Positions 31,174 through 42,400 of a stretch of DNA of 64,000 bases are shown here, piece by piece (position 1 is the first letter of the stretch; each line of letters opens with the position of its first letter). Location: the NCBI RefSeq assembly GCF_027497195.1, contig NZ_CP114905.1, forward strand, positions 496,001 through 560,000, read 5' to 3'. This DNA comes from Streptomyces sp. WMMC500. Its GTDB lineage: Bacteria; Actinomycetota; Actinomycetes; Streptomycetales; Streptomycetaceae. The notes beneath the pieces were generated by a model. It made no database searches. It worked only from the letters and a program-made list of their open reading frames with translations, and was not told the origin of the DNA. Position numbers and translations under genes: made by a program.

Positions 31174-32211
31174 ATGAGCGCACGCCGCCCGCGAGGACGT
31201 CGCTGGGCCTTCCCCTTACTCGCCGTGCTGCTCACCGCCGCCGGCCTGGCCCTCCCCGGCGCCCTCGCCAACCCCGAACCGGAGCCGGAAGACGACCGCT
31301 TCAGCCTCGTCGGCGTCTCCTGGCCGGCCGGCGGCGGCGCGCTCGACGGCACGCCGCAGGTACGCACCCGGGACGCCGGCACCGGCCGGTGGACGGCGTG
31401 GCGGTCGCTGGAGACCCAGCCCCGGCAGACCGAGCCCGGCGCGCCCGCGCCGGACCGGGCCGCCACAGAGCCGGTGTGGGTGGGCGACTCCGACGCCGCA
31501 CAGGCCCGGCTGCTCCGCGGCGACGGCGGCACGGCGCCGTTGCCCGGCCGCGCCCGGCTGGAGCTCGTCGACCCCGGCGACGGGCCCGGGGTGCCCGCCG
31601 AGCCCGCCTACACCACGACCGCGACGCGGCCGGCGATCATCTCCCGGAAGCAGTGGGGCGCCGACGAGTCATGGCGCGACGGCCCTCCCGAGTACGGCAG
31701 CAGGACGAGGGCGTTCATCGTCCACCACACCGTGGACAGCAACCGCTACTCGTGCTCCCAGGCGCCCTCGATCATCCGCGCGATCTACCGCTACCACACC
31801 CGTACCAACGGCTGGAACGACATCGGCTACAACTTCCTCGTCGACAAGTGCGGCCGCGTCTACGAGGGCCGCCGCGGCGGCGTGACCAGGCCGGTGACGG
31901 GCGCGCACACCCTCGGCTTCAACAAGAACACCAGCGGCGCCGCGGTCATCGGCACGTACGGCTCCGCCGCCGTCCCCTCGAAGGTCACCAACGCGCTGGC
32001 CCGGCTCTCCAAGTGGCGCCTCGGCGTCGCCGGCTACAGCCGCACCGGCAAGGCCACGCTGAAGGCCGGGAAGTCCAACGGCAAGTACCGCAAGGGCGAG
32101 ACGACGACCGTCTACCGCCTCACGTCCCACCGCCGCCTCTACCCGACCGCCTGCCCCGGCGCGAAGCTCTACGCCAAGACCGGCACGATCCGCACCATGC
32201 GCGTCGGCTGA
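31174..32211 (+). CDS. Secreted N-acetylmuramoyl-L-alanine amidase (PGRP/amidase_2)
   Basis: A 345-aa exported peptidoglycan hydrolase that would cleave the bond between muramic acid and L-alanine. A basic N-terminus and hydrophobic core (WAFPLLAVLLTAAGLALPGA, ending near ALA-32) form a signal peptide. A spacer region of about 120 residues precedes the catalytic domain, which begins ISRKQWGADESW. Zinc ligands are His in FIVHHTVDSN (184-185), His in TSHRRLYPT and Cys in ACPGAKLY. GYNFLVDKCGRVYEGR and GAHTLGFN match the PGRP pattern. ATG 31174 follows GAGGAG at seven bases. It stands alone and ends at a strong terminator. Confidence 0.88.
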   Translation: MSARRPRGRRWAFPLLAVLLTAAGLALPGALANPEPEPEDDRFSLVGVSWPAGGGALDGTPQVRTRDAGTGRWTAWRSLETQPRQTEPGAPAPDRAATEPVWVGDSDAAQARLLRGDGGTAPLPGRARLELVDPGDGPGVPAEPAYTTTATRPAIISRKQWGADESWRDGPPEYGSRTRAFIVHHTVDSNRYSCSQAPSIIRAIYRYHTRTNGWNDIGYNFLVDKCGRVYEGRRGGVTRPVTGAHTLGFNKNTSGAAVIGTYGSAAVPSKVTNALARLSKWRLGVAGYSRTGKATLKAGKSNGKYRKGETTTVYRLTSHRRLYPTACPGAKLYAKTGTIRTMRVG

Positions 32212-32232
32212 GTACGGACCCACCCCCCACCG

Positions 32233-32269
32233 CGGCCCCCGCCCGCCGACGCCGGCGCGGCGGGGGCCG
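32233..32269. terminator. Bidirectional terminator between amidase and fadJ-like gene
   Basis: An 11-base perfect stem, CGGCCCCCGCC (32233-32243) with GGCGGGGGCCG (32259-32269), lies between two convergent genes. Confidence 0.7.
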
Positions 32270-32276
32270 GGGCGGT

Positions 32277-34454
32277 TCAGACCGCGTCCATGAACCGCTC
32301 GTCCCTGTCCGCCTTCGCCAGCAGCAGCGCGGGCGGCTCGAAGCGCTCGCCGTAGGCCGCCGCCAGTTCGCGCGCCCGCGCCACGAAGCCGGCCGGCCCG
32401 CCCTCGTACCCGTTGATGTACTGCAGCACGCCGCCGGTCCAGGCCGGGAAACCGATGCCGAAGACCGAGCCGATGTTCGCGTCGGCGACGGACGTCAGCA
32501 CGCCCTCCTCGACCAGCCGCACGGTGTCCAGCGCCTCCGCGAACAGCATCCGCTCCTGCAGGTCGCGCAGCGCCGGCGGCTCCTGGTCCGGCTTGGTGAA
32601 GTGCTCCCGCAGCCCGGGCCACAGCCGGGTCCTGCTGCCGTCCTCGTAGTCGTAGAAGCCCGCTCCCCCGGCCCGCCCGGTGCGGCCGAACTCGTCGACC
32701 ATCCGGTCGATGACCGCCTCCGCCGGGTGCACGGGGTAGCTGCCGCCGGCGGCTTCGACGGCCGCGCGCGCCTCGTTGCGGATCCTGCGGGGCAGGGTGA
32801 GGGTCAGCTCGTCGAGCAGGGAGAGCACCTTGGCCGGGTAGCCGGCCTGGGCGGCGGCCTGCTCGACGGTCGCGGGCTCGATGCCCTCGCCGACCATGGC
32901 CACGCCCTCGTTGATGAAGTGGCCGATGACGCGGGAGGTGAAGAAGCCGCGCGAGTCGTTCACGACGATCGGGGTCTTGGCGATCTGCCGTACGAGGTCG
33001 AAGGCGCGGGCCAGGGCCTCGTCGCCGGTGCGCTCGCCCCTGACGATCTCGACCAGCGGCATCTTGTCGACGGGTGAGAAGAAGTGCAGCCCGACGAAGT
33101 CCCGCGGGCGGGCGACGCCTTCGGCGAGCAGCGTGATGGGCAGGGTGGAGGTGTTCGAGCAGAGCAGGGCGTCGGGCGCGACGACGTCCTGGATCTCCTG
33201 GAACACCTTGTGCTTGAGCGCCTGGTCCTCGAAGACCGCCTCGATCACGGCGTCGCAGCCGGCCAGCTCCGCCGGGTCCGCGACCGGGGTGATGCGCGCC
33301 AGCAGCGCGTCCCGCTTCTCCCGCGTCGTACGCCCCTTGGCGAGCTGCTTGTCGAGCAGCCCGGCGGAGTACGCCTTGCCCTTCTCCGCGGCCTCGACCG
33401 ACACGTCCTTGAGGACCACCTCGATGCCGGCGCGCGCGCAGGCGTAGGCGATGCCGGCGCCCATCATCCCGGCGCCCAGCACGGCGACCTTCGACACGCG
33501 CCGCTCGTCAACGCCGGCCGGGCGGGAGCGGCCGCCGTTGACGGCCTGGAGGTCGAAGAAGAACGCCTGGATCATGTTCTTGGCCGTCTGCCCGACGGCC
33601 AGGTCCACGAAGTAGCGGGCCTCGATGACCTGGGCGGTCTCGAAGTCGACCTGGGAGCCCTCGACGGCCGCGGCCATGATATTGCGCGGCGCGGGGAACG
33701 GGGCGCCGCCGAGCTGCTTCTTCAGGTTGGCGGGGAAGGCGGGGAGGTTGGCGGCGAACTTCGGGTGCGCGGGCGTGCCGCCGGGGATCCGGTAGCCGGG
33801 CTCGTCCCAGGGCTGCCGGGACTCCGGGTGGGCGTCGACGAACGCGAGGGCGGCGGCCCGCAGTTCCTCCTCGGTCTCGACGACCTCGTGCACGAGCCCG
33901 TTCTCCAGCGCCCGCCGCGGCCGGTACTGGGTGCCCTGCAGCAGCACCTTCAGCAGCGCGTCGGTGATGCCCATCAGCCGTACGGTGCGGGTGACGCCGC
34001 CGCCCGCGGGCAGCAGCCCGAGGGTGACCTCGGGCAGCCCGATCTTCGAGCCGGGCGCGTCGAGGGCGACGCGGTGGTGGCAGGCGAGCGCGATCTCGTA
34101 GCCGCCGCCCAGCGCCGCGCCGTTGAGGGCCGCGACGACCGGCTTGCCGAGCGTCTCGATGCGGCGCAGCGCGCGCTTGACGGTCATGCCGACGTCGAAC
34201 GCCTCGCGGGCGTGCGCACGGTCGATGCGGATGAGGTCGTGCAGGTCGCCGCCGGCGAAGAAGGTCTTCTTCGCGGAGGCGAAGACGATGCCCCGTACGC
34301 CGTCCTGCTCGGCCTCCAGCCGGTCGGCGACGGCGGTGAGCGACTGGATGAAGTCCGCGTTCATGGTGTTGGCGGACTGGTGGGGGTCGTCCAGGACGAG
34401 GGTGACGACACCGGTGTCGTCCTGCTCCCAGCGGATCGTGTTCGTGTGGCTCAT
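32277..34454 (-). CDS. fadJ: Bifunctional enoyl-CoA hydratase / 3-hydroxyacyl-CoA dehydrogenase
   Basis: A 725-aa multifunctional beta-oxidation protein (FadB/FadJ type). The N-terminal crotonase domain keeps both catalytic glutamates (GGGYEIALACHH; LPEVTLGLLPAGGG). The dehydrogenase domain starts with the NAD motif VAVLGAGMMGAGIAYACARAG at about residue 320, contains the catalytic histidine in LHFFSPVDKMPLVEIV, and ends with the C-terminal 3HCDH helical domain (SRGFFTSRVIGHFINEG; GFYDYEDG). It converts enoyl-CoA to 3-ketoacyl-CoA for the thiolase encoded 42 bases upstream. Last gene of the four-gene oxidation operon. Confidence 0.9.
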   Translation of the reverse strand: MSHTNTIRWEQDDTGVVTLVLDDPHQSANTMNADFIQSLTAVADRLEAEQDGVRGIVFASAKKTFFAGGDLHDLIRIDRAHAREAFDVGMTVKRALRRIETLGKPVVAALNGAALGGGYEIALACHHRVALDAPGSKIGLPEVTLGLLPAGGGVTRTVRLMGITDALLKVLLQGTQYRPRRALENGLVHEVVETEEELRAAALAFVDAHPESRQPWDEPGYRIPGGTPAHPKFAANLPAFPANLKKQLGGAPFPAPRNIMAAAVEGSQVDFETAQVIEARYFVDLAVGQTAKNMIQAFFFDLQAVNGGRSRPAGVDERRVSKVAVLGAGMMGAGIAYACARAGIEVVLKDVSVEAAEKGKAYSAGLLDKQLAKGRTTREKRDALLARITPVADPAELAGCDAVIEAVFEDQALKHKVFQEIQDVVAPDALLCSNTSTLPITLLAEGVARPRDFVGLHFFSPVDKMPLVEIVRGERTGDEALARAFDLVRQIAKTPIVVNDSRGFFTSRVIGHFINEGVAMVGEGIEPATVEQAAAQAGYPAKVLSLLDELTLTLPRRIRNEARAAVEAAGGSYPVHPAEAVIDRMVDEFGRTGRAGGAGFYDYEDGSRTRLWPGLREHFTKPDQEPPALRDLQERMLFAEALDTVRLVEEGVLTSVADANIGSVFGIGFPAWTGGVLQYINGYEGGPAGFVARARELAAAYGERFEPPALLLAKADRDERFMDAV

Positions 34455-34496
34455 GGTGGTGGGGTGATCTCCGTGTGCGGGGGGGGCGGGACGGGG

Positions 34497-35732
<1,236 letters not shown>

Positions 35733-35745
35733 GGTGGTGCGCCTC

Positions 35746-36888
35746 TCAGGAGAGCAGGGAGCGGCCGATGATCTCTTTCATGATCTCGGTGGTGCCGCCG
35801 TAGATGGTCTGGACCCGCCCGTCGGTGAAGGCGCGGGCCACGGGGAACTCGCTCATGTAGCCGTAGCCACCGTGCAGTTGCAGACAGCGGTCCGCGGTGC
35901 GCTTCTGCAGCTCGGTCGCCCACCACTTGGCCATCGAGGCGTGCACCGCGTCCAGCTCGCCGGCCGCCAGGTCCTCGATGCAGCGGTCGACGAACGTACG
36001 GGTCACGGCGCACTCGGTGGCCATCTCGGCGATCTCGAAGCGGACGTGCTGGAACCGGCCCAGCGCCCGGCCGAACGCCTCGCGCTCCCTGACGTACGCC
36101 GTGGTGGCCTCGACCAGGTGCTCGGCGGCGGCGGCAGCGGCGACGGCGATGGCCATCCGCTCCTGCGGCAGGTTGGTCATGAGGTGGCCGAACGCGCCGT
36201 CGCGCTCCCCGAGCAGGTTGTCCTTCGGCACCCGTACGTCGGTGAAGAACAACTCGGCGGTGTCCTGGGCCTTCTGGCCGATCTTGTCGAGGTTGCGGCC
36301 GCGCTCGAAGCCCTCGGCGCCGCGCTCGACGACCAGCAGGCTCAGCCCGCGCGCGCCGCCCTCGGGGGTGGTCCTGGCGACCACGACGACGAGGTCGGCG
36401 AGGATGCCGTTGGAGATGAACGTCTTGGCGCCGTTGAGCAGCCAGTGGTCGCCGCGGTCCTCGGCGGTGGTGCGGATGCCCTGCAGGTCGGAGCCGGCGC
36501 CGGGTTCGGTCATGGCGATGGCGGTGATCAGCTCGCCGGTGCAGAAGCCGGGCAGCCAGCGCCGCTTCTGCGCCTCGGTGGCCAGGGAGGTCAGGTAGGG
36601 TCCGATGACGTCGTTGTGCAGCCCGACGGCGAGCCCCGCGGAGCCGGCACGGGCGAACTCCTCGGCCAGCACGGCCGCGAAGCGGTAGTCGTCGTGGCCT
36701 CCGCCGCCGTACTCCTCGGGGACGGCCAGGCCGAGCAGGCCCTGCCGCCCGGCGGCGAGCCAGGCGTCGCGGGAGACGATGCCGTCGGCTTCCCAGCGCG
36801 CGTAGTGCGGGGTGACCTCCTTGGCGAGGAAGGTCCGCACGGTCTCGCGGAAGGCCGCGTGCTCGGGCCCGTACAGCCGGCGCTTCAC
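35746..36888 (-). CDS. Acyl-CoA dehydrogenase
   Basis: A 380-aa FAD enzyme that introduces the alpha-beta double bond in acyl-Co[19 protein letters not shown] (about residues 128-145) is the FAD-binding signature, [11 protein letters not shown] follows, and [14 protein letters not shown] and [15 protein letters not shown] are C-terminal helical domain motifs. The catalytic glutamate is in [18 protein letters not shown] near the C-terminus. The GTG start overlaps the stop of the upstream racemase gene by four bases and follows GAGGAGGAG. Long- or branched-chain preference is suggested only by the racemase neighbour. Confidence 0.9.
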   Translation of the reverse strand: MKRRLYGPEHAAFRETVRTFLAKEVTPHYARWEADGIVSRDAWLAAGRQGLLGLAVPEEYGGGGHDDYRFAAVLAEEFARAGSAGLAVGLHNDVIGPYLTSLATEAQKRRWLPGFCTGELITAIAMTEPGAGSDLQGIRTTAEDRGDHWLLNGAKTFISNGILADLVVVVARTTPEGGARGLSLLVVERGAEGFERGRNLDKIGQKAQDTAELFFTDVRVPKDNLLGERDGAFGHLMTNLPQERMAIAVAAAAAAEHLVEATTAYVREREAFGRALGRFQHVRFEIAEMATECAVTRTFVDRCIEDLAAGELDAVHASMAKWWATELQKRTADRCLQLHGGYGYMSEFPVARAFTDGRVQTIYGGTTEIMKEIIGRSLLS

Positions 36889-38048
36889 CGCTCCTCCTCG
36901 GTCGGGACAGGGGTCGGGACAGGGGTCGGGATGGGGGTCAGGCCGGGGACGTGCCAGTCGCGGGCGACGTCCGCGGCGTCGGCGCCCGGGCGTGCGGGCG
37001 GGCGGCGTACCGCACCCGGGGTGGCGGAGAACCGGGGCGCGGGGGCCGGCTGGACGGTGCCGTACGCCTCGGTGAAGGTACCGCGGGCGGCGAGGTGCGG
37101 GTGGTCGCGGGCCTCGCGCAGGGACAGCACGGGGGCGACGCAGGCGTCGGAGCCGGCGAAGACCCCGGTCCACTCCGCGCGCGTACGCTCCTTGAACCGG
37201 GCGGCCAGCCGCTCGCGCAGCTCCGCCCAGGCGGCGGGGTCGCCCCGGTCCGGCAGCGGGCCGGGGACGCCCAGGAGGCGGACGAACTCCGCGTAGAACG
37301 CGGGCTCCAGGGCGCCGACGGCCATGTACCGCCCGTCCGCGGTCTCGTAGACGCCGTAGAACGGCGCGCCGCCGTCCAGGAGGTTGGCCCCGCGGCGGTC
37401 GTGCCAGGCGCCGGCGGCGGCCATGGCGTGGATCATCGAGGTGAGGTGCGCGGTGCCGTCGACGATGGCCGCGTCGACGACCTGCCCTTCCCCGGTGGTA
37501 CGGGCGTGCTGCAGTGCGGACAGCACGCCGACGACGAGGTAGAGCGAGCCGCCGGCGTAGTCACCGAGGAGGTTGGCGGGGACGGCGGGCGGGCCGTCGG
37601 CGGGGCCGATCATGCCGAGCGCGCCGGTGACGGCGACGTAGCCGATGTCGTGGCCGGCGGTCCCCGCGAGCGGACCGTCCTGACCCCAGCCGGTCATCCG
37701 CCCGTACACCAGCCGGGGGTTGCGGGCGAGGCAGTCCGCGGGGCCGACGCCGAGGCGCTCTGCGACGCCGGGGCGGAAGCCCTCCACGAGGATGTCGGCA
37801 CGCTCGGCGAGGGCCAGCGCGGCGCCGGCGCCCGGCCCGGACTTCAGGTCGAGGACGACGGAGCGCTTGTTGCGGTTGGTGAGGTCGTGCGCGGGGTCGA
37901 TGCCCAGTCCCGGGCCGCCGGGCCGGTCGACCCGTACGACGTCGGCGCCGAGGTCGGCGAGGAGCATGGCGGCGAACGGCCCGGGGCCGATGCCGGCCAG
38001 CTCGACCACCCGCACGCCGTGCAGCGGGCCGTGCTCCCTGCTCCCCAT
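36885..38048 (-). CDS. Alpha-methylacyl-CoA racemase-like CaiB/BaiF family protein
   Basis: A 387-aa class III CoA-transferase superfamily protein. The pattern HGVRVVELAGIGPGPFAAMLLADLGADV at the N-terminus, His133 in AGHDIGYVAVTGAL and Asp163 in NLLGDYAGGSLY match the catalytic His/Asp pair of alpha-methylacyl-CoA racemase (MCR/AMACR), more than formyl- or carnitine-CoA transferases. It would epimerise 2-methyl branched acyl-CoA so that the oxidation enzymes downstream can use it. ATG 38048 follows GGGGG; an earlier in-frame ATG at 38102 is less likely. The C-terminal tail is a Pro-Thr-Val repeat encoded by 12-bp tandem repeats. First gene of the operon. Confidence 0.85.
   Translation of the reverse strand: MGSREHGPLHGVRVVELAGIGPGPFAAMLLADLGADVVRVDRPGGPGLGIDPAHDLTNRNKRSVVLDLKSGPGAGAALALAERADILVEGFRPGVAERLGVGPADCLARNPRLVYGRMTGWGQDGPLAGTAGHDIGYVAVTGALGMIGPADGPPAVPANLLGDYAGGSLYLVVGVLSALQHARTTGEGQVVDAAIVDGTAHLTSMIHAMAAAGAWHDRRGANLLDGGAPFYGVYETADGRYMAVGALEPAFYAEFVRLLGVPGPLPDRGDPAAWAELRERLAARFKERTRAEWTGVFAGSDACVAPVLSLREARDHPHLAARGTFTEAYGTVQPAPAPRFSATPGAVRRPPARPGADAADVARDWHVPGLTPIPTPVPTPVPTEEER
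36901..36936. repeat. Three 12-bp tandem repeats in the racemase 3' end
   Basis: GTCGGGACAGGG occurs twice exactly and a third time with two changes. In the gene it encodes a PTPV-type tail. Slippage-prone, but in frame, so copy-number change would only alter tail length. Confidence 0.7.
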
Positions 38049-38223
38049 CAAGCCCCCAGCGGTGTGACACCGACTGTGTAACACCAGAGATGATAAGAAC
38101 ACGTTTCAGTGGGCACAAGTGCGGGGTCCCCCCGCGCGGGTCGGCCACCCGTGCGGGGGGTCGAGATCGGAATCCGGCGTCGTCCGCGTCGACGGGACGG
38201 CGCCGATGAACCACCCTGGGTCC

Positions 38224-39408
38224 ATGGCAGACGAGTCCCGACCGCACGACCTCATCCTCTTCGGCGCCACCGGCTTCACCGGCGCCCTCACCGCCGAGTA
38301 CCTGGCCCGGCACGCGCCGCCCGACTGCCGCTGGGCGCTGGCCGGGCGCGACACCGGCAGGCTGGCGGACGTACGCGACCGGCTGGCCGCGATCCGCCCG
38401 GAGTGGGGCGACCTGCCGCTGCTCACCGCGGACGCGGCGGACCCGGCGGCGCTGCGCGGGCTGGCCGAGCAGACCCGGGTGGTGGCCACGACGGTCGGGC
38501 CGTTCCTGCGCTTCGGCGAGCCGCTGGCCGCCGCGTGCGCCGCGGCCGGGACGGACTACGCGGACCTGGCCGGAGAGCCGGAGTTCGTCGACCGGGTGTA
38601 CGTACGCCACGACGAGCGGGCCCGGGAGACGGGCGCCCGGCTGGTGCACTCCTGCGGGTTCGACTGCACGCCGTTCGACCTCGGCGTGCGCTACACCGTC
38701 GAGCAACTGCCGGAGGACGTACCGCTGCGCGTCGACGGCTTCCTGCGTGCCGCCGGCGCGATCTCCGGCGGCACGCTGGCGTCCGTGCTCGGCGCGGTCT
38801 CCCGGCCGCTGCCGGCGGCGCGGGCGGCCCGGGCCCGCAAGAGGGCCGAGCCGCGGGTGACGGAGCGCCGGGTGCGGGCGCCGCTGGGCGCGCCGACGCG
38901 CAGCGGCGCGCTGCGCACCTGGGGGCTGCCGCTCCCGACCCTGGAGTCGCAGGTGGTGGCGCGGTCGGCCGCTGCGCTGCCGCGGTACGGACCGGACTTC
39001 CGCTACCGCCACTACGCCGCGGTCAAGCGGCTGCCGGTCGCCGCGGGCGGCGTGCTGGGCGCGGGGGCGTTCGCCACGGCGGCCCAACTGCCGCCGCTGC
39101 GCAGGCTGATGGCCGCCCGGCTGGCGCCGGGCACCGGGCCCAGCGAGGAGCGCCGGGCGCGCAGTTGGTTCTCCGCCCGGTTCGTGGGCACGGGCGGCGA
39201 CCGGCGGGTGGTGACGGAGGTCAGCGGCGGCGACCCGGCGTACGACGAGACGGCGAAGATCCTGGCGGAGGCGGCGATGTGTCTGGCGTACGACCCGCTG
39301 CCGGAGACGTCGGGGCAGGTCACGACGGCGCAGGCGATGGGCGAGGCGCTGACCGAGCGGCTGGTCGCGGCGGGGATGGGCTTCCGGGTCCGGGCCACGT
39401 TGCCGTAG
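38224..39408 (+). CDS. Saccharopine dehydrogenase-like / trans-acting enoyl reductase family protein
   Basis: A 394-aa NAD(P)-binding protein. LILFGATGFTGALTAEYLARHA (residues 9-30) is the dinucleotide-binding motif in the saccharopine-dehydrogenase-like style, followed by WALAGRDTGRLADV. TTVGPFLRFGEPLAAACAAAGTDYADLAGEP is the conserved second block. The mycobacterial relatives Rv2449c/Rv2953 include a trans-acting enoyl reductase in phenolic lipid synthesis, so a role in lipid reduction is possible. The start is uncertain: ATG 38224 is chosen, ATG 38206 has a slightly better upstream GGGACGG. It is divergent from the fatty acid oxidation operon. Confidence 0.78.
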   Translation: MADESRPHDLILFGATGFTGALTAEYLARHAPPDCRWALAGRDTGRLADVRDRLAAIRPEWGDLPLLTADAADPAALRGLAEQTRVVATTVGPFLRFGEPLAAACAAAGTDYADLAGEPEFVDRVYVRHDERARETGARLVHSCGFDCTPFDLGVRYTVEQLPEDVPLRVDGFLRAAGAISGGTLASVLGAVSRPLPAARAARARKRAEPRVTERRVRAPLGAPTRSGALRTWGLPLPTLESQVVARSAAALPRYGPDFRYRHYAAVKRLPVAAGGVLGAGAFATAAQLPPLRRLMAARLAPGTGPSEERRARSWFSARFVGTGGDRRVVTEVSGGDPAYDETAKILAEAAMCLAYDPLPETSGQVTTAQAMGEALTERLVAAGMGFRVRATLP

Positions 39409-39437
39409 CGCGGCTGGGCCTCCCCCGCCCCCACGCC

Positions 39438-42400
39438 CTACTCGTCCGCCGTCTGCACCGCCAGCGCCGCGTCCCGCACCTCCCTCCGCGGGTGCGCGCG
39501 CAGCGTCCGCAGGGTGGCGCGCCAGGGCTCCGGCCAGCCCGCGCGGGCCCCGGTGTCCCTGGTGAGGGCGACCGCGAACAGGCCCTCCGCGTGCCCGCCC
39601 GCCGCCGCCAGCGCGCGGGCCGCGTCCGCCCGCGCCTCCGGCGCGCCCGGCCGGGCCGCCCGGTCCAGCCGGCGGCTCAGCGCCTTCGCCGTGACCTCCG
39701 CGAGCACCGGCCGCCCCGCGTGCAGCCCCGCGAGGTCCACCAGCGCCGCCGTCAGCTCCGGAGCCCCGGCCTCCAGGTCGACGGTCTCCGTCCGCAGCAC
39801 CGCCGCCTGCGGCACGAAGTCGTCGTCCGCCGCGAGCACGTCGGCGAGCGCGTGCAGCGTGGGCCGCAGCAGGCCGCGGAGGTCCGGCGGCCGGACGGTC
39901 AGCCGCCGGACGAGGGACGCCAGGCGCCGGCGCGCGGGCAGGTCGCGGTCCGGCTCCGCGTCGGGCTGTCCTGGCGCGCGGGTGAGGAGTTCGCGCGCGG
40001 CGCGTACGACGGGCTCGCGCGCGGGATCGTCGGCGGGGGCGGTGGTGGCCAGGGTGACCAGCGCGTGGGCGGCGGGATCCCACGTGCCGCGGTTGCCGAG
40101 ATCGGTGACGGCCGCGCACAGCACGTCGGCCGCGGTCGGCGACCAGGGGGCCCAGGCGGCGAGGCTCGCGTACGCGGCCCGGGCGAGCTGGACGTCGTCG
40201 GTGCGGCTCGCGGCCTCCACCAGGCCCGCGTACCGCGGCCGGTGCTCCTCGCGCAGGTCGCGCGGCTGCGGCCGGAGCAGCGACAGCCGCACCTGCGGAT
40301 CGCCGGCCGCGGCGGTCTCCAGCATCCGCCACACCTCCGGTCTGCCGAGCAGCCCGCCGGCGAACGCCACGCACGCGGCGCGTACGTCGCGGTGCTGCTC
40401 CGGGAGTTCGTACGCGCCGACCACCAGCGCCGCCGCCCGCTCGGCCGGCAGCCGGGTGGCGGCGAGCCGGACCGCCTCCTTGCGGCTGGTGACCTTCGCG
40501 CCGGCCGCGGTCCCGTCGGGGCCGGGCAGCAGCAGCGGGCGCAGGGCCGCCTCGACGCGCGAGGGCGCCGCGTGCAGCGTGGCGCGGGTGGCGGCGTACA
40601 CCGCGACACGGGCGCGGTCACCGCCGGCGTGCGCGAGCAGCAGCGGCAGCGCCTCCTCGGGCCGGTCCGTCCACACCAGGGCGGCGAGCGCGGCCTCCGC
40701 GAGGGCGACGTCCTCCGCGCCGGTGTAGCGGAAGACGAGGTCGAGGCCGTGACCGGGTATGCGGGCGGCGTCCGCGAGGGCGCGGACGCGCTCGTGCTGC
40801 GGCAGGCCGGCGTCGCCCGCGGCCCGGGCCAGCAGCCGGGCGGCGGCGGCCTGCTGGGCGGGCGTCCAGCGCTCGGGCGTGACGACGGGCGGGGTCCAGG
40901 GCGCGCGCGGCGTCAGGAACCGGCCCCACGGCGGGGTGTCGCCGAGCACGGTGTCCAACAGGTCCGTACGGGTGCGCGCCAGCACCTGGTAGACCGGCGG
41001 GAGCACCGCCGCGGACGGCTCCTGCGCGAGCAGCCGGCCGACGCGCTCGCCGCGGCCCGCGCGGGGCTCCAGCCACAGCGACACGGCGGTGCGCACGGTC
41101 GCGTCGTTGCCGAACTGCACGGCCTGCCACAGGTACTCCTGCAGCTTGGGCATCCCCCAGGCGCGCCGCCCCAGCGCCCGCGCGAGCGCGAAGGTCAGCC
41201 CGTGGTCGACCTTGTCCGCGCCCGCCTCCAGCCACGGTTCGAGGGCGTCGAAGACCTCGTGCTCCTGACCGCGGCGCAGCGAGGTGTCCAGCCGGCCGAG
41301 GTCGGCGCCGCCGGTGTGGCCGGTGAGCCGGGTGATCGTCCGCAGCGAGAAGCTCACCAGCTCGGGCCGGCCGCCCGCGGCGTGCTCGCGGAGCAGGGCG
41401 ACGGCCAGCGTGCGCAGCGCCCCGCGGGTGGCCGGGGAGGAATCGCGGGCGGCGATCGCGTCCGCGGCGATGCGGTGCAGGTGGTCGGCGGCGTCGGCGG
41501 TGAACAGCGCGGGGTGGGTCTCGGCGAGCTGCCGCAGGGCGACGGAGCGCACCGGGTCCTGGTCGTTGCGAAGCCGCTCGGCCAGCAGCCGGACGGCGCT
41601 GGTGACGTCCTCGGGGTGGCCGGAGCGGGCGGCGTTGGCGAGCAGCAGGCCGTACGCTCCGGCGCGCTCGTCCGGGTCGGAGCGGCGCAGCGCGGCGAGC
41701 AGTTCGCCGCGGGCCTCGGCGACGGGCAGGCAGGCCACCGCGCGCAGCACGACCGGCGGGGGCGCGTCGCGCTCCCTGGCCTGCGCCGCCATGCGGCGTG
41801 CCTCCGCCGCCCGCCGTTCCCGGGGCAGCGCGTCGAGCAGGGTGGGCGGGAAGTCGTCGTGGGCGGTGTCGCGTTCGGCCATGGCGGCGTCGAAGAGCGC
41901 CTCCCGGCGGGACGGCGCGGTACGGCGCAGGAGGTCGGTGAGCGCGGCTGCGTTCTCCGGGGTCCCCTGCCACAGCCGGGCGAGTTCGGGCAGCTCCGGA
42001 GGCGCGGCGGCGACGAGGCGGTCCAGCACGGTGCGGCTGAGCCGGGTCCCGGCGGTGCCCCGGCGGCGCTCCGGGGCGAGCAGCAGGCGCAGGGTGCGGC
42101 CGGGGTCGGCGGCCACGAGGCGGTTCAGCCGGTCGTGCACCGGCGGTTGCAGCCCGCCGTGGCAGAACCGCTCCAGCAGCTCCAGCACGCGGTCCGGGGC
42201 GCGGTCGGCGAGCGGCGCGACGACGTCGGCGTGCCTGGTCCACCAGGCCGCCCGGCTGCCGGGCGCCAGGGCGGCCAACTGCCGTTCCGCCTCGTCGAGT
42301 ACGGCCCCGGGGTGCCGGCCGGCGAGGGTGGCGGGGCCGCTGAGCGCGGGCCAGAGCGCCGGCAGCAGACGGCGTACGGTCTCCTCCGTGCACGCGGGCA

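Noticed and set aside
36901..36936. CRISPR-like or regulatory repeat
   Set aside because: Units are directly adjacent without spacers, in frame, and encode a Pro-Thr-Val tail.
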